From: Citrobacter sp. RHB25-C09 | GTDB taxonomy: Bacteria; Pseudomonadota; Gammaproteobacteria; Enterobacterales; Enterobacteriaceae | NCBI RefSeq assembly: GCF_013836145.1 | Contig: NZ_CP057483.1 | Coordinates: 2,480,001-2,544,000, forward strand | Length of the DNA stretch: 64,000 bases | Direction: 5' to 3' | Shown: in pieces, positions 26,119 to 35,561 of the stretch | Layout: every line of letters starts with the position of its first letter | Numbering within the stretch: the first letter of the stretch is position 1 | Program-made: the position numbers and the translations under genes | Notes under the pieces: generated by a model | What the model was told of the DNA's origin: nothing | Seen by the model: the letters and a program-made list of their open reading frames with translations, nothing else | Database searches by the model: none

Positions 26119-27594
26119 TTACTCGAATTCATTCCATGAACGCCCGTCACGGGTGATCATCGCGACTGAGGCTACGGGTCCCCAGGTACCAGCCTGATAC
26201 GGTTTCGGCGCGTCATTGTCCATCGCCCACGCTTCAGTAATGGAATCCACCCATTTCCACGCTTCTTCCACTTCATCACGACGAACAAACAGGGCCTGAA
26301 TTCCGCGCATGGTTTCCAGCAGCAGACGCTCGTAAGCATCCGCCAGATGGGTCTGATTAAAGGTTTCGGAATAGCTCAGATCCAGCTTAGTAATCTGCAG
26401 ATTATGCTTGTGATCCAGCCCAGGCACTTTATTCAGTACCTGGATATCAACACCCTCATCAGGCTGGAGACGAATCGTCAGTTTGTTCTGCGGTAAATCC
26501 TGCCAGGACTCTTTGAACAGGTTCAGTTCCGGTGTCTTGAAGTAAACCACCACTTCTGAGCACTTGGTCGGTAAACGCTTACCGGTACGCAGGTAGAACG
26601 GCACGCCAGCCCAGCGCCAGTTGTCGATATCGACGCGAATCGCCACAAAGGTTTCGGTATTGCTGCTTTTGTTCGCCCCTTCTTCTTCCAGATAGCCCGG
26701 CACTTTTTTGCCCTGAGCGAAGCCGGTGGTGTACTGGCCGCGAACCGTTTTTTCACGCACATTTGAACGATCAATACGGCGCAGCGATTTCAGTACCTTC
26801 ACTTTTTCATCGCGAATGCTGTCGGCACTCAGGTCGGACGGCGGTGACATCGCAATCATGCACAGAATTTGCAGCAGGTGGTTCTGGATCATGTCGCGCA
26901 TCTGACCTGCCTGGTCGAAGTAACCCCAACGCCCTTCGATGCCCACCTCTTCCGCAACGGTGATTTCCACATGATCGATAGTGCGGTTATCCCAGTTATT
27001 CACGAACAGCGAGTTGGCGAAGCGCAGCGCCAGCAGGTTAAGTACCGTCTCTTTGCCGAGGTAGTGATCGATACGGTAAACCTGGCACTCTTCAAAGTAC
27101 TCGCCAACCTGATCGTTAATTTCACGGGAGGTTGCCAGCGAGGTGCCCAGCGGTTTTTCCATCACCACGCGCGCGGGTTTGGCGTTCAGTTTCGCTTCAC
27201 CCAGCCCTTTGCAGATGGCACCAAAGGTGCTTGGCGGCATGGCGAAATAGTTAATTGTGGTGCGCGTTTTCTGGTCGAGCATATCGCCCAGGCGGGTAAA
27301 TGCCGCCGTGTCGTTGACATCCAGATTGCAGAAATCAAGTCGCCCGCTCAGGGTTTTCCACAGGCCTTCATCGATTTTTTCTTTCATGAAGGTTTCCAGT
27401 GCTTCGCGTACAACCTGGGTATAGGTTTCTTTATCCCAGTCCGCACGTCCAACGCCGATGATGCGAGTATCCGGATTGATTTGTCCGGCTTTTTCCAACT
27501 GATACAGGGAAGGCAGCAATTTACGCCGCGCAAGGTCGCCTTTCGCGCCGAAAATGACCAGGTCACATGCCTGGGCTGTTTGCGTTACCGCCAT
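26119..27594 (-). CDS. zwf: Zwf, glucose-6-phosphate 1-dehydrogenase
   Basis: 491-residue NADP-dependent enzyme that opens the oxidative pentose-phosphate and Entner–Doudoroff routes. NADP-binding motif GAKGDLARRKL at residues 16–26 and the active-site signature RIDHYLGKETV near residue 176 are intact. Same length as E. coli Zwf. A HexR operator lies 47 bases upstream of the start; SoxRS/Rob control is known in E. coli but I do not assign the box here. Confidence 0.97.
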   Translation of the reverse strand: MAVTQTAQACDLVIFGAKGDLARRKLLPSLYQLEKAGQINPDTRIIGVGRADWDKETYTQVVREALETFMKEKIDEGLWKTLSGRLDFCNLDVNDTAAFTRLGDMLDQKTRTTINYFAMPPSTFGAICKGLGEAKLNAKPARVVMEKPLGTSLATSREINDQVGEYFEECQVYRIDHYLGKETVLNLLALRFANSLFVNNWDNRTIDHVEITVAEEVGIEGRWGYFDQAGQMRDMIQNHLLQILCMIAMSPPSDLSADSIRDEKVKVLKSLRRIDRSNVREKTVRGQYTTGFAQGKKVPGYLEEEGANKSSNTETFVAIRVDIDNWRWAGVPFYLRTGKRLPTKCSEVVVYFKTPELNLFKESWQDLPQNKLTIRLQPDEGVDIQVLNKVPGLDHKHNLQITKLDLSYSETFNQTHLADAYERLLLETMRGIQALFVRRDEVEEAWKWVDSITEAWAMDNDAPKPYQAGTWGPVASVAMITRDGRSWNEFE

Positions 27595-27944
27595 GTCAAT
27601 CTCCTTTGTTAGCTATCCTGGTACGTTGCCAGGCATTACTTGTAATTTTATTACAGTGCACTGTACTGCTTTTACGGGATTCCGGAAACCGTAAACGCTT
27701 GTCAGCCCGTGCGTTTGGCGCAAAAGGCGGTTGTGGTAGCGTTTACCTGGCAAAAATGGCTACAAGAGTTATCGTTTTCTGGCTCATAATATTGAGTCAA
27801 AATAAGATGTTGATCATGTAATGAAAAAAAACAACAACTATTCTGACCATTTTGCTCCCTTCATCCCTCAGCAAGGGTACTATCTACCAAAATTGCCTTC
27901 GATTTCTTATATCATTGAAATCGTCAAAGCCTTGGGTTTACACC
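27595..27944. other. Divergent zwf–hexR promoter region
   Basis: 350 bases without a gene. They hold the HexR operator near zwf and the promoters of zwf (leftward) and hexR (rightward). The frame open from 27852 into hexR has no homology before the ATG at 27945. No RNA gene is seen. Confidence 0.75.
27641..27655. promoter_or_regulatory. HexR operator controlling zwf
   Basis: TGTAATTTTATTACA is a near-perfect palindrome that fits the HexR consensus described for gammaproteobacteria (TGTARTWWWAYTACA). hexR itself is the next gene. Confidence 0.85.
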
Positions 27945-28814
27945 ATGAATATGCTGGAAAAAATCCAGACGCAACTGGAACATTTAAGCAAATCTGAACG
28001 CAAAGTCGCAGACGTCATTCTGGCCTCTCCCGACTGCGCAATCCACTCCAGTATCGCTACGCTTGCGCAGCAGGCTAATGTCAGCGAACCCACCGTTAAC
28101 CGTTTTTGCCGCAGCATGGAAACGCGGGGATTCCCTGATTTTAAACTGCATCTGGCACAAAGTCTGGCTAATGGTACACCTTATGTTAATCGTAATGTGG
28201 ATGAAGATGATAGCGTAGAGTCTTACACCGGTAAGATCTTCGAATCCGCAATGGCCAGTCTGGATCACGTGCGCCACTCGCTGGATAAAGGCGCGGTGAA
28301 TCGAGCAGTAGATCTGCTCACACAGGCCAAGAAAATTTCTTTCTTTGGTCTGGGCTCATCAGCCGCCGTCGCCCATGATGCGATGAACAAATTCTTTCGC
28401 TTTAACGTCCCGGTTATTTATTCTGACGACATTGTCCTGCAACGCATGAGTTGTATGAATTGTAGTGACGATGATGTCGTTGTGCTTATTTCTCATACCG
28501 GCCGGACAAAAAATCTGGTGGAACTGGCACGACTGGCGCGTGAAAACGATGCGATTGTTATTGCATTAACCTCCGCCGACACCCCGCTCGCGCGTGAGGC
28601 GACACTGGCAATCACGCTTGACGTACCGGAAGATACTGACATTTATATGCCCATGGTGTCTCGACTTGCACAACTTACCGTGATAGATGTGCTGGCAACG
28701 GGATTTACTTTGCGTCGTGGGGCAAAATTCAGAGATAACTTGAAGCGTGTCAAAGAAGCGCTCAAAGAATCGCGTTTTGATAAACAATCCCTCATCAATA
28801 GCGATGAAAGCTAA
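27945..28814 (+). CDS. hexR: HexR, RpiR-family regulator of central carbon metabolism
   Basis: 289-residue transcription repressor whose DNA binding is relieved by KDPG. N-terminal RpiR helix-turn-helix (residues 1–77, with NVSEPTVNRFCRSM as recognition helix region) and a C-terminal SIS sugar-phosphate domain (GLGSSAAVAHD near 137, ISHTGRTKN near 182). Start MNMLEKIQ at 27945 gives the E. coli length. It controls zwf, edd-eda and glycolytic genes. It is divergent from zwf and upstream of pykA. Confidence 0.95.
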   Translation: MNMLEKIQTQLEHLSKSERKVADVILASPDCAIHSSIATLAQQANVSEPTVNRFCRSMETRGFPDFKLHLAQSLANGTPYVNRNVDEDDSVESYTGKIFESAMASLDHVRHSLDKGAVNRAVDLLTQAKKISFFGLGSSAAVAHDAMNKFFRFNVPVIYSDDIVLQRMSCMNCSDDDVVVLISHTGRTKNLVELARLARENDAIVIALTSADTPLAREATLAITLDVPEDTDIYMPMVSRLAQLTVIDVLATGFTLRRGAKFRDNLKRVKEALKESRFDKQSLINSDES

Positions 28815-28938
28815 AAGTCATAATCAGTCCGACCTTTTTTCGTCATCCGGTTTTGTTCGCTATGCTATGTAAAGGTTTTCAGAACCACCGGATCATTTTT
28901 CACGCAACACCAAGATGTTTCAGTCAACGGAGTATTAC

Positions 28939-30381
28939 ATGTCCAGAAGGCTTCGCAGAACCAAAATCGTTACCACGTTAGGCCCGGCAACAGATCGCGA
29001 TAATAATCTCGAAAAGATTATCGCGGCGGGTGCGAACGTCGTGCGTATGAACTTTTCTCACGGCTCGCCAGAAGATCACAAAATGCGCGCGGATAAAGTT
29101 CGTGAAATTGCCGCCAAACTTGGGCGTCATGTGGCTATTCTTGGCGATCTTCAGGGGCCGAAAATTCGTGTGTCTACCTTTAAGGAAGGCAAGGTTTTCC
29201 TCAATATTGGCGACAAATTCCTCCTTGATGCCAATCTGAGTAAAGGGGAAGGCGATAAAGAGAAAGTCGGGATCGACTATAAAGGCCTGCCGGCAGACGT
29301 TGTCCCTGGCGATATCCTGCTGCTTGATGATGGTCGCGTTCAGCTAAAAGTGCTGGAAGTTCAGGGGATGAAGGTGTTTACCGAAGTTACGGTGGGCGGC
29401 CCACTCTCCAATAATAAAGGTATTAACAAACTTGGTGGCGGCCTCTCCGCTGAAGCGCTGACCGAGAAAGACAAGGCCGACATCGTCACCGCCGCGCAGA
29501 TTGGCGTCGACTATCTTGCCGTTTCCTTCCCGCGCTGTGGCGAAGATCTGAACTATGCGCGTCGTCTGGCACGTGATGCGGGTTGTGATGCAAAAATTGT
29601 CGCGAAGGTTGAACGTGCTGAAGCTGTCTGCGATCAGAATGCGATGGATGACATCATTCTGGCTTCTGACGTGGTGATGGTTGCCCGTGGCGATCTTGGC
29701 GTTGAGATTGGCGACCCGGAACTGGTGGGTATTCAAAAAGCACTGATTCGTCGTGCGCGCCAGCTTAACCGTGCGGTGATTACGGCGACGCAAATGATGG
29801 AGTCGATGATCACCAACCCAATGCCGACGCGTGCGGAGGTCATGGACGTCGCAAACGCCGTGCTCGATGGTACCGATGCGGTTATGCTGTCGGCGGAAAC
29901 GGCTGCCGGCCAATATCCCGCAGAAACCGTAGCCGCGATGGCACGCGTGTGCCTGGGCGCAGAAAAAATCCCGAGCATTAATGTCTCTAAACACCGCCTG
30001 GACATTCAGTTCGATAACGTGGAAGAAGCCATTGCGATGTCTGCGATGTATGCGGCAAACCACCTGAAAGGCGTGACGGCGATCATCGCCATGACAGAGT
30101 CCGGCCGCACTGCGCTGATGACGTCGCGTATTAGTTCTGGCCTGCCGATTTTCGCTATGTCTCGCCACGAGCGCACGCTGAACCTGACGTCGCTGTATCG
30201 CGGCGTGACCCCGGTCCATTTCGACAGCGCGGCAGAAGGTGTCGTCGCCGCCAGCGAAGCGGTGTCTTTACTTCGCGATAAAGGTTTCCTGGTGTCCGGC
30301 GATCTGGTGATTGTGACTCAGGGCGACGTAATGAGTACCATCGGGTCAACCAATACCACGCGTATTTTAACCGTTGAGTAA
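28939..30381 (+). CDS. pykA: PykA, pyruvate kinase II
   Basis: 480-residue AMP-activated pyruvate kinase making pyruvate and ATP from phosphoenolpyruvate. Substrate-site motifs VRMNFSHG (near residue 36) and the signature MVARGDLGVEIG (near 245) with MSAETAAGQYP are intact. The ATG at 28939 is preceded by CGGAG at 28928–28932 and gives the E. coli length; an upstream in-frame ATG at 28915 is rejected. A REP pair and a strong terminator follow. Confidence 0.97.
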   Translation: MSRRLRRTKIVTTLGPATDRDNNLEKIIAAGANVVRMNFSHGSPEDHKMRADKVREIAAKLGRHVAILGDLQGPKIRVSTFKEGKVFLNIGDKFLLDANLSKGEGDKEKVGIDYKGLPADVVPGDILLLDDGRVQLKVLEVQGMKVFTEVTVGGPLSNNKGINKLGGGLSAEALTEKDKADIVTAAQIGVDYLAVSFPRCGEDLNYARRLARDAGCDAKIVAKVERAEAVCDQNAMDDIILASDVVMVARGDLGVEIGDPELVGIQKALIRRARQLNRAVITATQMMESMITNPMPTRAEVMDVANAVLDGTDAVMLSAETAAGQYPAETVAAMARVCLGAEKIPSINVSKHRLDIQFDNVEEAIAMSAMYAANHLKGVTAIIAMTESGRTALMTSRISSGLPIFAMSRHERTLNLTSLYRGVTPVHFDSAAEGVVAASEAVSLLRDKGFLVSGDLVIVTQGDVMSTIGSTNTTRILTVE

Positions 30382-30391
30382 AGGTAACTGG

Positions 30392-30468
30392 ATGCCGGAT
30401 GGCGACGTTAACACGTCTTATCCGGCCTCGTAACGCGTAAGCCTGATAAGTGAAACGCCATCAGGCAT
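30392..30468. repeat. REP/BIME element after pykA
   Basis: ATGCCGGATGGCG … CGCCATCAGGCAT units in opposite orientation, between convergent pykA and lpxM. Confidence 0.85.
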
Positions 30469-30478
30469 TCCCAGTAAT

Positions 30479-30508
30479 AAGCCTCTCTTTCGAGAGGCTT
30501 GTTTTATT
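30479..30508 (+). terminator. Terminator between pykA and lpxM
   Basis: AAGCCTCTC (30479–30487), loop TTTC, GAGAGGCTT (30492–30500), then GTTTTATTT. It terminates pykA; lpxM ends at 30504 on the other strand. Confidence 0.9.
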
Positions 30509-31475
30509 TGATGGGATAGAGATCTTGGCGTTTATACGGCTGAACTTCCCCGGGTTTGCGCGTTTTCAGCAGCTTCAGGATCCAGGTATATTGTTCCGGA
30601 TGCGGGCGAACGAAAATTTCAACTTCTTCATTCATCCGTCTTGCGATGGTCACGTCATCGGCCGTGAGCAGATCGTCCATCGGTGGACGAACCTGAATGG
30701 TCAGGCGATGGCTTTTGCCGTCATAAACGGGAAACAGCGGGATCACACGCGCACGGCACACTTTCATCAGACGACCAATCGCGGGTAACGTGGCTTTATA
30801 GGTTGCGAAGAAATCAACAAACTCGCTGTGCTCCGGACCATGATCCTGGTCAGGCAGATAATAGCCCCAGTAGCCCTGGCGAATTGACTGAATAAACGGC
30901 TTGATACCGTCATTGCGCGCATGCAGACGGCCGCCAAAACGACGACGCACGGTGTTCCAGACATAGTCAAAAACCGGGTTACCCTGGTTGTGGAACATGG
31001 CAGCCATTTTCTGTCCCTGAGAAGCCATCAGCATGGCGGGGATATCAACGCCCCAGCCATGCGGCACAAGGAAAATCACTTTTTCATCGTTGCGCCGCAT
31101 TTCTTCGATAATTTCCAGACCTTCCCAGTCAACCCGTGACTGGATCTTTTCCGGTCCGCGAATAGCCAGTTCCGCCATCATCACCATCGCCTGCGGTGCG
31201 GTAGCAAACATCTCATCAACAATGGCTTCGCGTTCCGCTTCGCTACGTTCTGGAAAGCACAGGGATAAGTTGATTAACGCGCGACGACGTGAGCTTTTGC
31301 CCATCCGACCAGCGAAGCGGCCCAGACGCGCCAGTAACGGGTCACGAAAGGAGGCTGGGGTTAACGCCATCCCAGCCATCGCGGCAACGCCCAGCCAGTT
31401 GCCCCAATAACGCGGATGGCGGAAGGACTTTTCAAATTCCGGGATGTACTCAGTATTATTTTTTTTTGTTTCCAT
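30504..31475 (-). CDS. lpxM: LpxM (MsbB), lipid A myristoyltransferase
   Basis: 323-residue inner-membrane acyltransferase adding the second secondary acyl chain (myristate) to lipid A. The HX4D catalytic motif is HGWGVD near residues 139–144. Start METKKNNTEY at 31475 gives the E. coli length; the upstream frame has no homology. It has one N-terminal hydrophobic anchor (GNWLGVAAMAGMALTP). Position between pykA and mepM is as in E. coli. Confidence 0.96.
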   Translation of the reverse strand: METKKNNTEYIPEFEKSFRHPRYWGNWLGVAAMAGMALTPASFRDPLLARLGRFAGRMGKSSRRRALINLSLCFPERSEAEREAIVDEMFATAPQAMVMMAELAIRGPEKIQSRVDWEGLEIIEEMRRNDEKVIFLVPHGWGVDIPAMLMASQGQKMAAMFHNQGNPVFDYVWNTVRRRFGGRLHARNDGIKPFIQSIRQGYWGYYLPDQDHGPEHSEFVDFFATYKATLPAIGRLMKVCRARVIPLFPVYDGKSHRLTIQVRPPMDDLLTADDVTIARRMNEEVEIFVRPHPEQYTWILKLLKTRKPGEVQPYKRQDLYPIK

Positions 31476-31543
31476 GCTTATCCAGTGCCTGATGACGCAA
31501 AAGTAAAACTGTTGATAGTGTAGCGGCGCACCCTGTCGCGTAC

Positions 31544-31580
31544 AAAATAAAAAAGCCGGCACGTTTATCGCGTACCGGCT
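31544..31580 (-). terminator. Terminator downstream of mepM
   Basis: AGCCGG (31554–31559) pairs with CCGGCT (31575–31580) and, on the - strand, a long T-rich run follows (31544–31553). Confidence 0.8.
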
Positions 31581-31596
31581 TTCCCATCATAACCGA

Positions 31597-32919
31597 TTAA
31601 TCAAAGCGTAACTGAGGAAGTACTTGTTTTACCTGCGCCAGATACTCAACGCGATCGGAACCCGTCAGCCCTTCAGTATGCGGCAGTTTTGCCGTCAACG
31701 GATTCACCGCCTGCTGGTTAATCCACACTTCATAATGCAGATGCGGACCTGTCGAGCGGCCGGTATTTCCGGAAAGCGCGATGCGATCGCCACGTTTAAC
31801 CTTCTGCCCCGGTTTCACCAGCAATTTACGCAGGTGCATATAACGAGTGGTATAGGTACGGCCATGACGGATAGCCACATAATAGCCAGCCGCACCGCTA
31901 CGCTTCGCGACGACGACTTCGCCATCACCTACCGACAGCACTGGCGTACCCTGTGGCATCGCAAAATCAACGCCTTTGTGCGGCGCCACGCGCCCCGTTA
32001 CCGGGTTAGTACGGCGAGGGTTAAAGTTAGATGAAATGCGGAACTGTTTTACGGTTGGGAAACGCATAAAGCCTTTCGCAAGGCCAGTACCGTTGCGATC
32101 GTAGAATTTGCCGTCTTCGGCGCGGATCGCATAATAATCTTTACCTTCAGAACGCAAACGAACGCCCAGCAGTTGGCTCTGTTCGCGCTTACCGTCCAGC
32201 ATTTCACGCGACATCAGCACAGAGAACTCATCGCCTTTTTTCAGCTTACGGAAGTCCATCTGCCACTGCATCGATTTAATCACAGCGCTAATTTCAGAAC
32301 TGGTCAGCCCGGCCGCTTTTGCGCTGGCGACAAAGCTGCCACCCACGGTGCCTTTGATCAAGCTGTTAACCCAGTCACCCTGCTGCGTTTCGGCGGTCAT
32401 CTTGAAGCCGTTTGCTGCAGTACGGTCATACGTACGCGTTTCACGACGCGACATTTCCCAGGTCAAACGCTGCAAGTCACCATCAGCCGTCAGCGTCCAG
32501 GAGAGCTGTTGACCAATTTTCAGGTTACGCAATTCTTTGTCTGCGGAAGCAAGTTGGGTGATGTCACCCATCTCAATACCGTACTGATTGAGAATGCTAC
32601 TGAGGGTATCGCCGGTAGAAACAACATATTCATGGACGCCCGCTTCACCTGCGATTTTGTCGTCCAGTTCATCCTGCGGAATAGCTTCATCTTCCTGCGC
32701 CGCCTGATCGATAGGTTCACTGGCTTCCGGCAGTAACGAACGGATCTCGTTTTGTTCCAGTTCGATCGTTTTCACAATAGGAGAAGCATCAGGATGATAA
32801 ACGTAAGGCCGCCAGACTGCGACGGCCAACGTTAATACTGTAAGCGACCCCAGCATAACGCGATGGGGTCTGGGCAGATTATTAAATGCCAGGGCGACAG
32901 AGCGGGTTATCTGTTGCAC
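31597..32919 (-). CDS. mepM: MepM (YebA), murein DD-endopeptidase
   Basis: 440-residue peptidoglycan hydrolase that cuts D-Ala–mDAP crosslinks to let the wall grow. N-terminal membrane anchor (residues about 20–38), LysM domain near 95–140 (EYVVSTGDTLSSILNQYG), and a C-terminal M23 peptidase domain with zinc ligands in HKGVDFA (near 314) and GPHLHYEVW (near 393). Same length as E. coli. It lies 15 bases downstream of the znuA stop, which may couple a zinc enzyme to zinc uptake. Confidence 0.96.
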   Translation of the reverse strand: MQQITRSVALAFNNLPRPHRVMLGSLTVLTLAVAVWRPYVYHPDASPIVKTIELEQNEIRSLLPEASEPIDQAAQEDEAIPQDELDDKIAGEAGVHEYVVSTGDTLSSILNQYGIEMGDITQLASADKELRNLKIGQQLSWTLTADGDLQRLTWEMSRRETRTYDRTAANGFKMTAETQQGDWVNSLIKGTVGGSFVASAKAAGLTSSEISAVIKSMQWQMDFRKLKKGDEFSVLMSREMLDGKREQSQLLGVRLRSEGKDYYAIRAEDGKFYDRNGTGLAKGFMRFPTVKQFRISSNFNPRRTNPVTGRVAPHKGVDFAMPQGTPVLSVGDGEVVVAKRSGAAGYYVAIRHGRTYTTRYMHLRKLLVKPGQKVKRGDRIALSGNTGRSTGPHLHYEVWINQQAVNPLTAKLPHTEGLTGSDRVEYLAQVKQVLPQLRFD

Positions 32920-32934
32920 GTATTCACTTCCTCA

Positions 32935-33879
32935 CTAATCTCCTTTCAGGCAGCTCGCATACTGGTTCGCTAATTGGTTTAAAAACGCGGAATAGCTCGT
33001 TTTACCCAGTTTGATGTTTGTTCCGAGGGGATCCAACGTTCCCATTCGAACGGATGTCCCTCTCGCAACAGCTTCAACGACCGCTGGCCTGAACTGTGGC
33101 TCAGCAAAAACGCAAGTTGCTTTTTGCTCAACCAACTGTGTTCTTATTTCATGTAAACGCTGCGCACCAGGTTGTATCTCAGGGTTAACAGTAAAGTGAC
33201 CCAACGGAGTGAGTCCGAAGTGTTTTTCGTAATAGCCGTAGGCATCATGAAAAACGAAATAACCTTTACCCTTGAGCGGTGCCAGCTCGTTACCAACCTG
33301 TTTATCGACTGAGTCTAATTGTGCCTCAAAGTCCTTCAGGTTGGCGTCAAGTTTGGCTCGACTTTGCGGCATAAGTTCCACTAATTTTTCATGGATTGCA
33401 ACCGCTGAGGCCCGCGCTATCTCTGGGGAGAGCCAGAGATGCATGTTGTAATCACCGTGATGGTGATGCTCATCACCTTTTTCTTCATGAGCGTGGTCAT
33501 GATCATGATCGTCATCGTCGTCATCCGCCCCTTTCATGAGCAACGGTTTCACCGCGTTGAGGTGCGCAATCGTTACCTGTTTGGTTTGCGGAAGAGTGCT
33601 CGCTGATTTTTGCATGAACGCTTCCATTTCAGGACCAATCCAGACCACTAAGTCCGCATTCTGTAAGCGTTTTACATCCGATGGCCGCAGTGAGTAATCA
33701 TGCTCGGATGCGCCATCCGGTAGTAACACCTCGGTGTCAGTAACCCCGTCAGCAATAGCTGAAGCAATGAATCCTAACGGCTTGAGCGAAGCGACCACCG
33801 CAGCATTTGCCGCCTGTGTTGCACTCCCAAAAAGAGCGGCGGATAATGCCGCGAAAAGAAGCGTATTTTTATGTAACAT
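32935..33879 (-). CDS. znuA: ZnuA, periplasmic zinc-binding protein
   Basis: 314-residue solute-binding protein of the ZnuABC importer. Signal peptide at residues 1–23, zinc-ligand histidines in GASEHDYSLRPSD, and the flexible charged loop typical of enteric ZnuA with clustered Asp, His and Glu (about residues 116–145). The loop is a few residues longer than in E. coli (310 residues in total). Start MLHKNTLLFA at 33879; further upstream codons overlap the Zur box. Divergent from znuCB. Confidence 0.96.
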   Translation of the reverse strand: MLHKNTLLFAALSAALFGSATQAANAAVVASLKPLGFIASAIADGVTDTEVLLPDGASEHDYSLRPSDVKRLQNADLVVWIGPEMEAFMQKSASTLPQTKQVTIAHLNAVKPLLMKGADDDDDDHDHDHAHEEKGDEHHHHGDYNMHLWLSPEIARASAVAIHEKLVELMPQSRAKLDANLKDFEAQLDSVDKQVGNELAPLKGKGYFVFHDAYGYYEKHFGLTPLGHFTVNPEIQPGAQRLHEIRTQLVEQKATCVFAEPQFRPAVVEAVARGTSVRMGTLDPLGTNIKLGKTSYSAFLNQLANQYASCLKGD

Positions 33880-33909
33880 AATGCGACCAATCCTCGTAAT
33901 GAATCTGAG

Positions 33910-33931
33910 GAATGTGATATTATAACATTTC
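33910..33931. promoter_or_regulatory. Zur operator in the znuA–znuC intergenic region
   Basis: GAATGTGATATTATAACATTTC is an AT-rich imperfect palindrome (GAAATGTTATAATATCACATTC on the other strand, matching the known E. coli znu site). It controls both divergent promoters. Confidence 0.9.
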
Positions 33932-33957
33932 ACAACATCTGCAAGACTAAAATTGAC

Positions 33958-34713
33958 ATGACGACTTTGGTTTCACTGGAAAACGTCTCGGTCTCCTTCG
34001 GTCAGCGTCGCGTCCTTTCTGACATTTCGCTGGAACTTAAACCGGGAAGAATATTAACGCTTCTTGGCCCTAACGGTGCCGGGAAGTCTACGCTGGTAAG
34101 GGTTGTTCTGGGGCTGGTCGCGCCGGATGAAGGGGTGATCCGTCGCAATGGTAAACTGCGCATCGGCTATGTCCCGCAAAAATTATACCTCGACACCACC
34201 TTGCCGCTGACGGTAAGTCGTTTCTTACGTCTACGTCCTGACACGCGCAAAGAGGATATTCTCCCTGCCCTGAAGCGTGTCCAGGCCGGGCATTTGATTA
34301 ACGCGCCGATGCAAAAGCTCTCCGGCGGCGAGACCCAGCGTGTTCTGTTAGCCCGTGCGCTGTTGAACCAGCCGCAACTGCTGGTGCTGGATGAACCTAC
34401 TCAGGGTGTGGACGTCAATGGACAGGTTGCGCTCTATGACCTGATTGACCAGTTACGGCGCGAGCTGGACTGCGCCGTCCTGATGGTTTCTCACGATCTG
34501 CATCTGGTCATGGCGAAAACAGACGATGTGCTCTGTCTGAATCATCATATTTGCTGTTCGGGAACCCCTGAAATCGTTTCCACGCATCCGGAATTTATCT
34601 CCATGTTCGGGCCACGCGGCGCAGAACAGTTAGGTATTTATCGCCATCATCATAATCATCGCCACGATCTCCAGGGTCGTATTGTGTTGCGTCGGGGAAA
34701 TGGTCACTCATGA
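33958..34713 (+). CDS. znuC: ZnuC, zinc ABC transporter ATPase
   Basis: 251 residues. Walker A GPNGAGKST near residue 38, signature LSGGETQRV near 121, Walker B LLVLDEPTQG near 141, and a His-rich tail (YRHHHNHRHD) that may sense or hold zinc. The cytoplasmic energy unit of ZnuABC. Its end overlaps the znuB start by four bases, a sign of coupled translation. Confidence 0.97.
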   Translation: MTTLVSLENVSVSFGQRRVLSDISLELKPGRILTLLGPNGAGKSTLVRVVLGLVAPDEGVIRRNGKLRIGYVPQKLYLDTTLPLTVSRFLRLRPDTRKEDILPALKRVQAGHLINAPMQKLSGGETQRVLLARALLNQPQLLVLDEPTQGVDVNGQVALYDLIDQLRRELDCAVLMVSHDLHLVMAKTDDVLCLNHHICCSGTPEIVSTHPEFISMFGPRGAEQLGIYRHHHNHRHDLQGRIVLRRGNGHS

Positions 34714-35495
34714 TTGAATTGTTACTGCCCGGCTGGCTAGCCGGGATCATGCTGGCCTGTGCCGCTGGCCCACTGGGCTCGTTCGTCGTCTGGCGTCGGA
34801 TGTCTTATTTTGGCGATACGCTGGCGCATGCCTCGCTACTGGGCGTAGCCTTTGGTTTGCTGCTGGATGTCAACCCATTCTACGCGGTTATTGTCGTAAC
34901 GCTCATGCTGGCGGCGGGGCTCGTATGGCTGGAAAAGCGCCCTCACCTTGCCATCGATACCCTGCTGGGCATTATGGCGCACAGCGCGCTGTCGCTGGGG
35001 CTGGTAGTAGTCAGTCTGATGTCTAACATTCGCGTCGATCTGATGGCTTATCTCTTCGGCGACCTGCTGGCCGTCACGCCGGAAGATCTCATCTCTATCG
35101 CCATTGGCGTCGTTATCGTGCTGGCCATTCTCTTCTGGCAGTGGCGCAATCTGCTGTCGATGACCATCAGCCCCGATCTGGCGTTTGTTGACGGGGTGAA
35201 ACTCCAGCGCGTGAAGCTGCTGCTGATGCTGGTCACCGCATTAACCATTGGTGTGGCGATGAAATTCGTGGGGGCACTGATCATTACATCGCTTCTGATC
35301 ATCCCTGCGGCAACAGCGCGTCGGTTTGCGCGTACGCCGGAGCAAATGGCGGGCGTTGCGGTTGGCATTGGGATGATAGCGGTTACAGGCGGGCTGACCT
35401 TTTCGGCGTTCTACGACACGCCTGCGGGTCCGTCGGTGGTACTGTGTGCAGCACTGCTGTTTATCTTTAGCATGATGAAGAAGCAGGCCAACTGA
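34710..35495 (+). CDS. znuB: ZnuB, zinc ABC transporter permease
   Basis: 261-residue inner-membrane permease of the ABC-3 family with about eight helices; conserved VAMKFVGALIITSLLIIPAA segment near residue 175. Same length as E. coli. ATGA overlap with znuC. Regulated by the Zur box shared with znuA. Confidence 0.96.
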   Translation: MIELLLPGWLAGIMLACAAGPLGSFVVWRRMSYFGDTLAHASLLGVAFGLLLDVNPFYAVIVVTLMLAAGLVWLEKRPHLAIDTLLGIMAHSALSLGLVVVSLMSNIRVDLMAYLFGDLLAVTPEDLISIAIGVVIVLAILFWQWRNLLSMTISPDLAFVDGVKLQRVKLLLMLVTALTIGVAMKFVGALIITSLLIIPAATARRFARTPEQMAGVAVGIGMIAVTGGLTFSAFYDTPAGPSVVLCAALLFIFSMMKKQAN

Positions 35496-35505
35496 TTGAT
35501 GTACC

Positions 35506-35555
35506 TAATCAGGCCTACGCTTTGCAGGCCTGATTAGCGTAGCGCCATCAGGCAG
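35506..35555. repeat. REP element between znuB and ruvB
   Basis: GCAGGCCTGATTAGCG … CGCCATCAGGC palindrome between convergent genes. Confidence 0.8.
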
Positions 35556-35561
35556 AAATGA

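Noticed and set aside
26869..27612. Open frame of 247 codons on the + strand
   Set aside because: Antisense to zwf; no recognisable domain.
29344..30219. Long open frame (291 codons) on the - strand
   Set aside because: It lies entirely inside pykA in the antisense direction; the translated sequence is rich in His and Arg without any family motif, as expected of a shadow frame in GC-rich codons.
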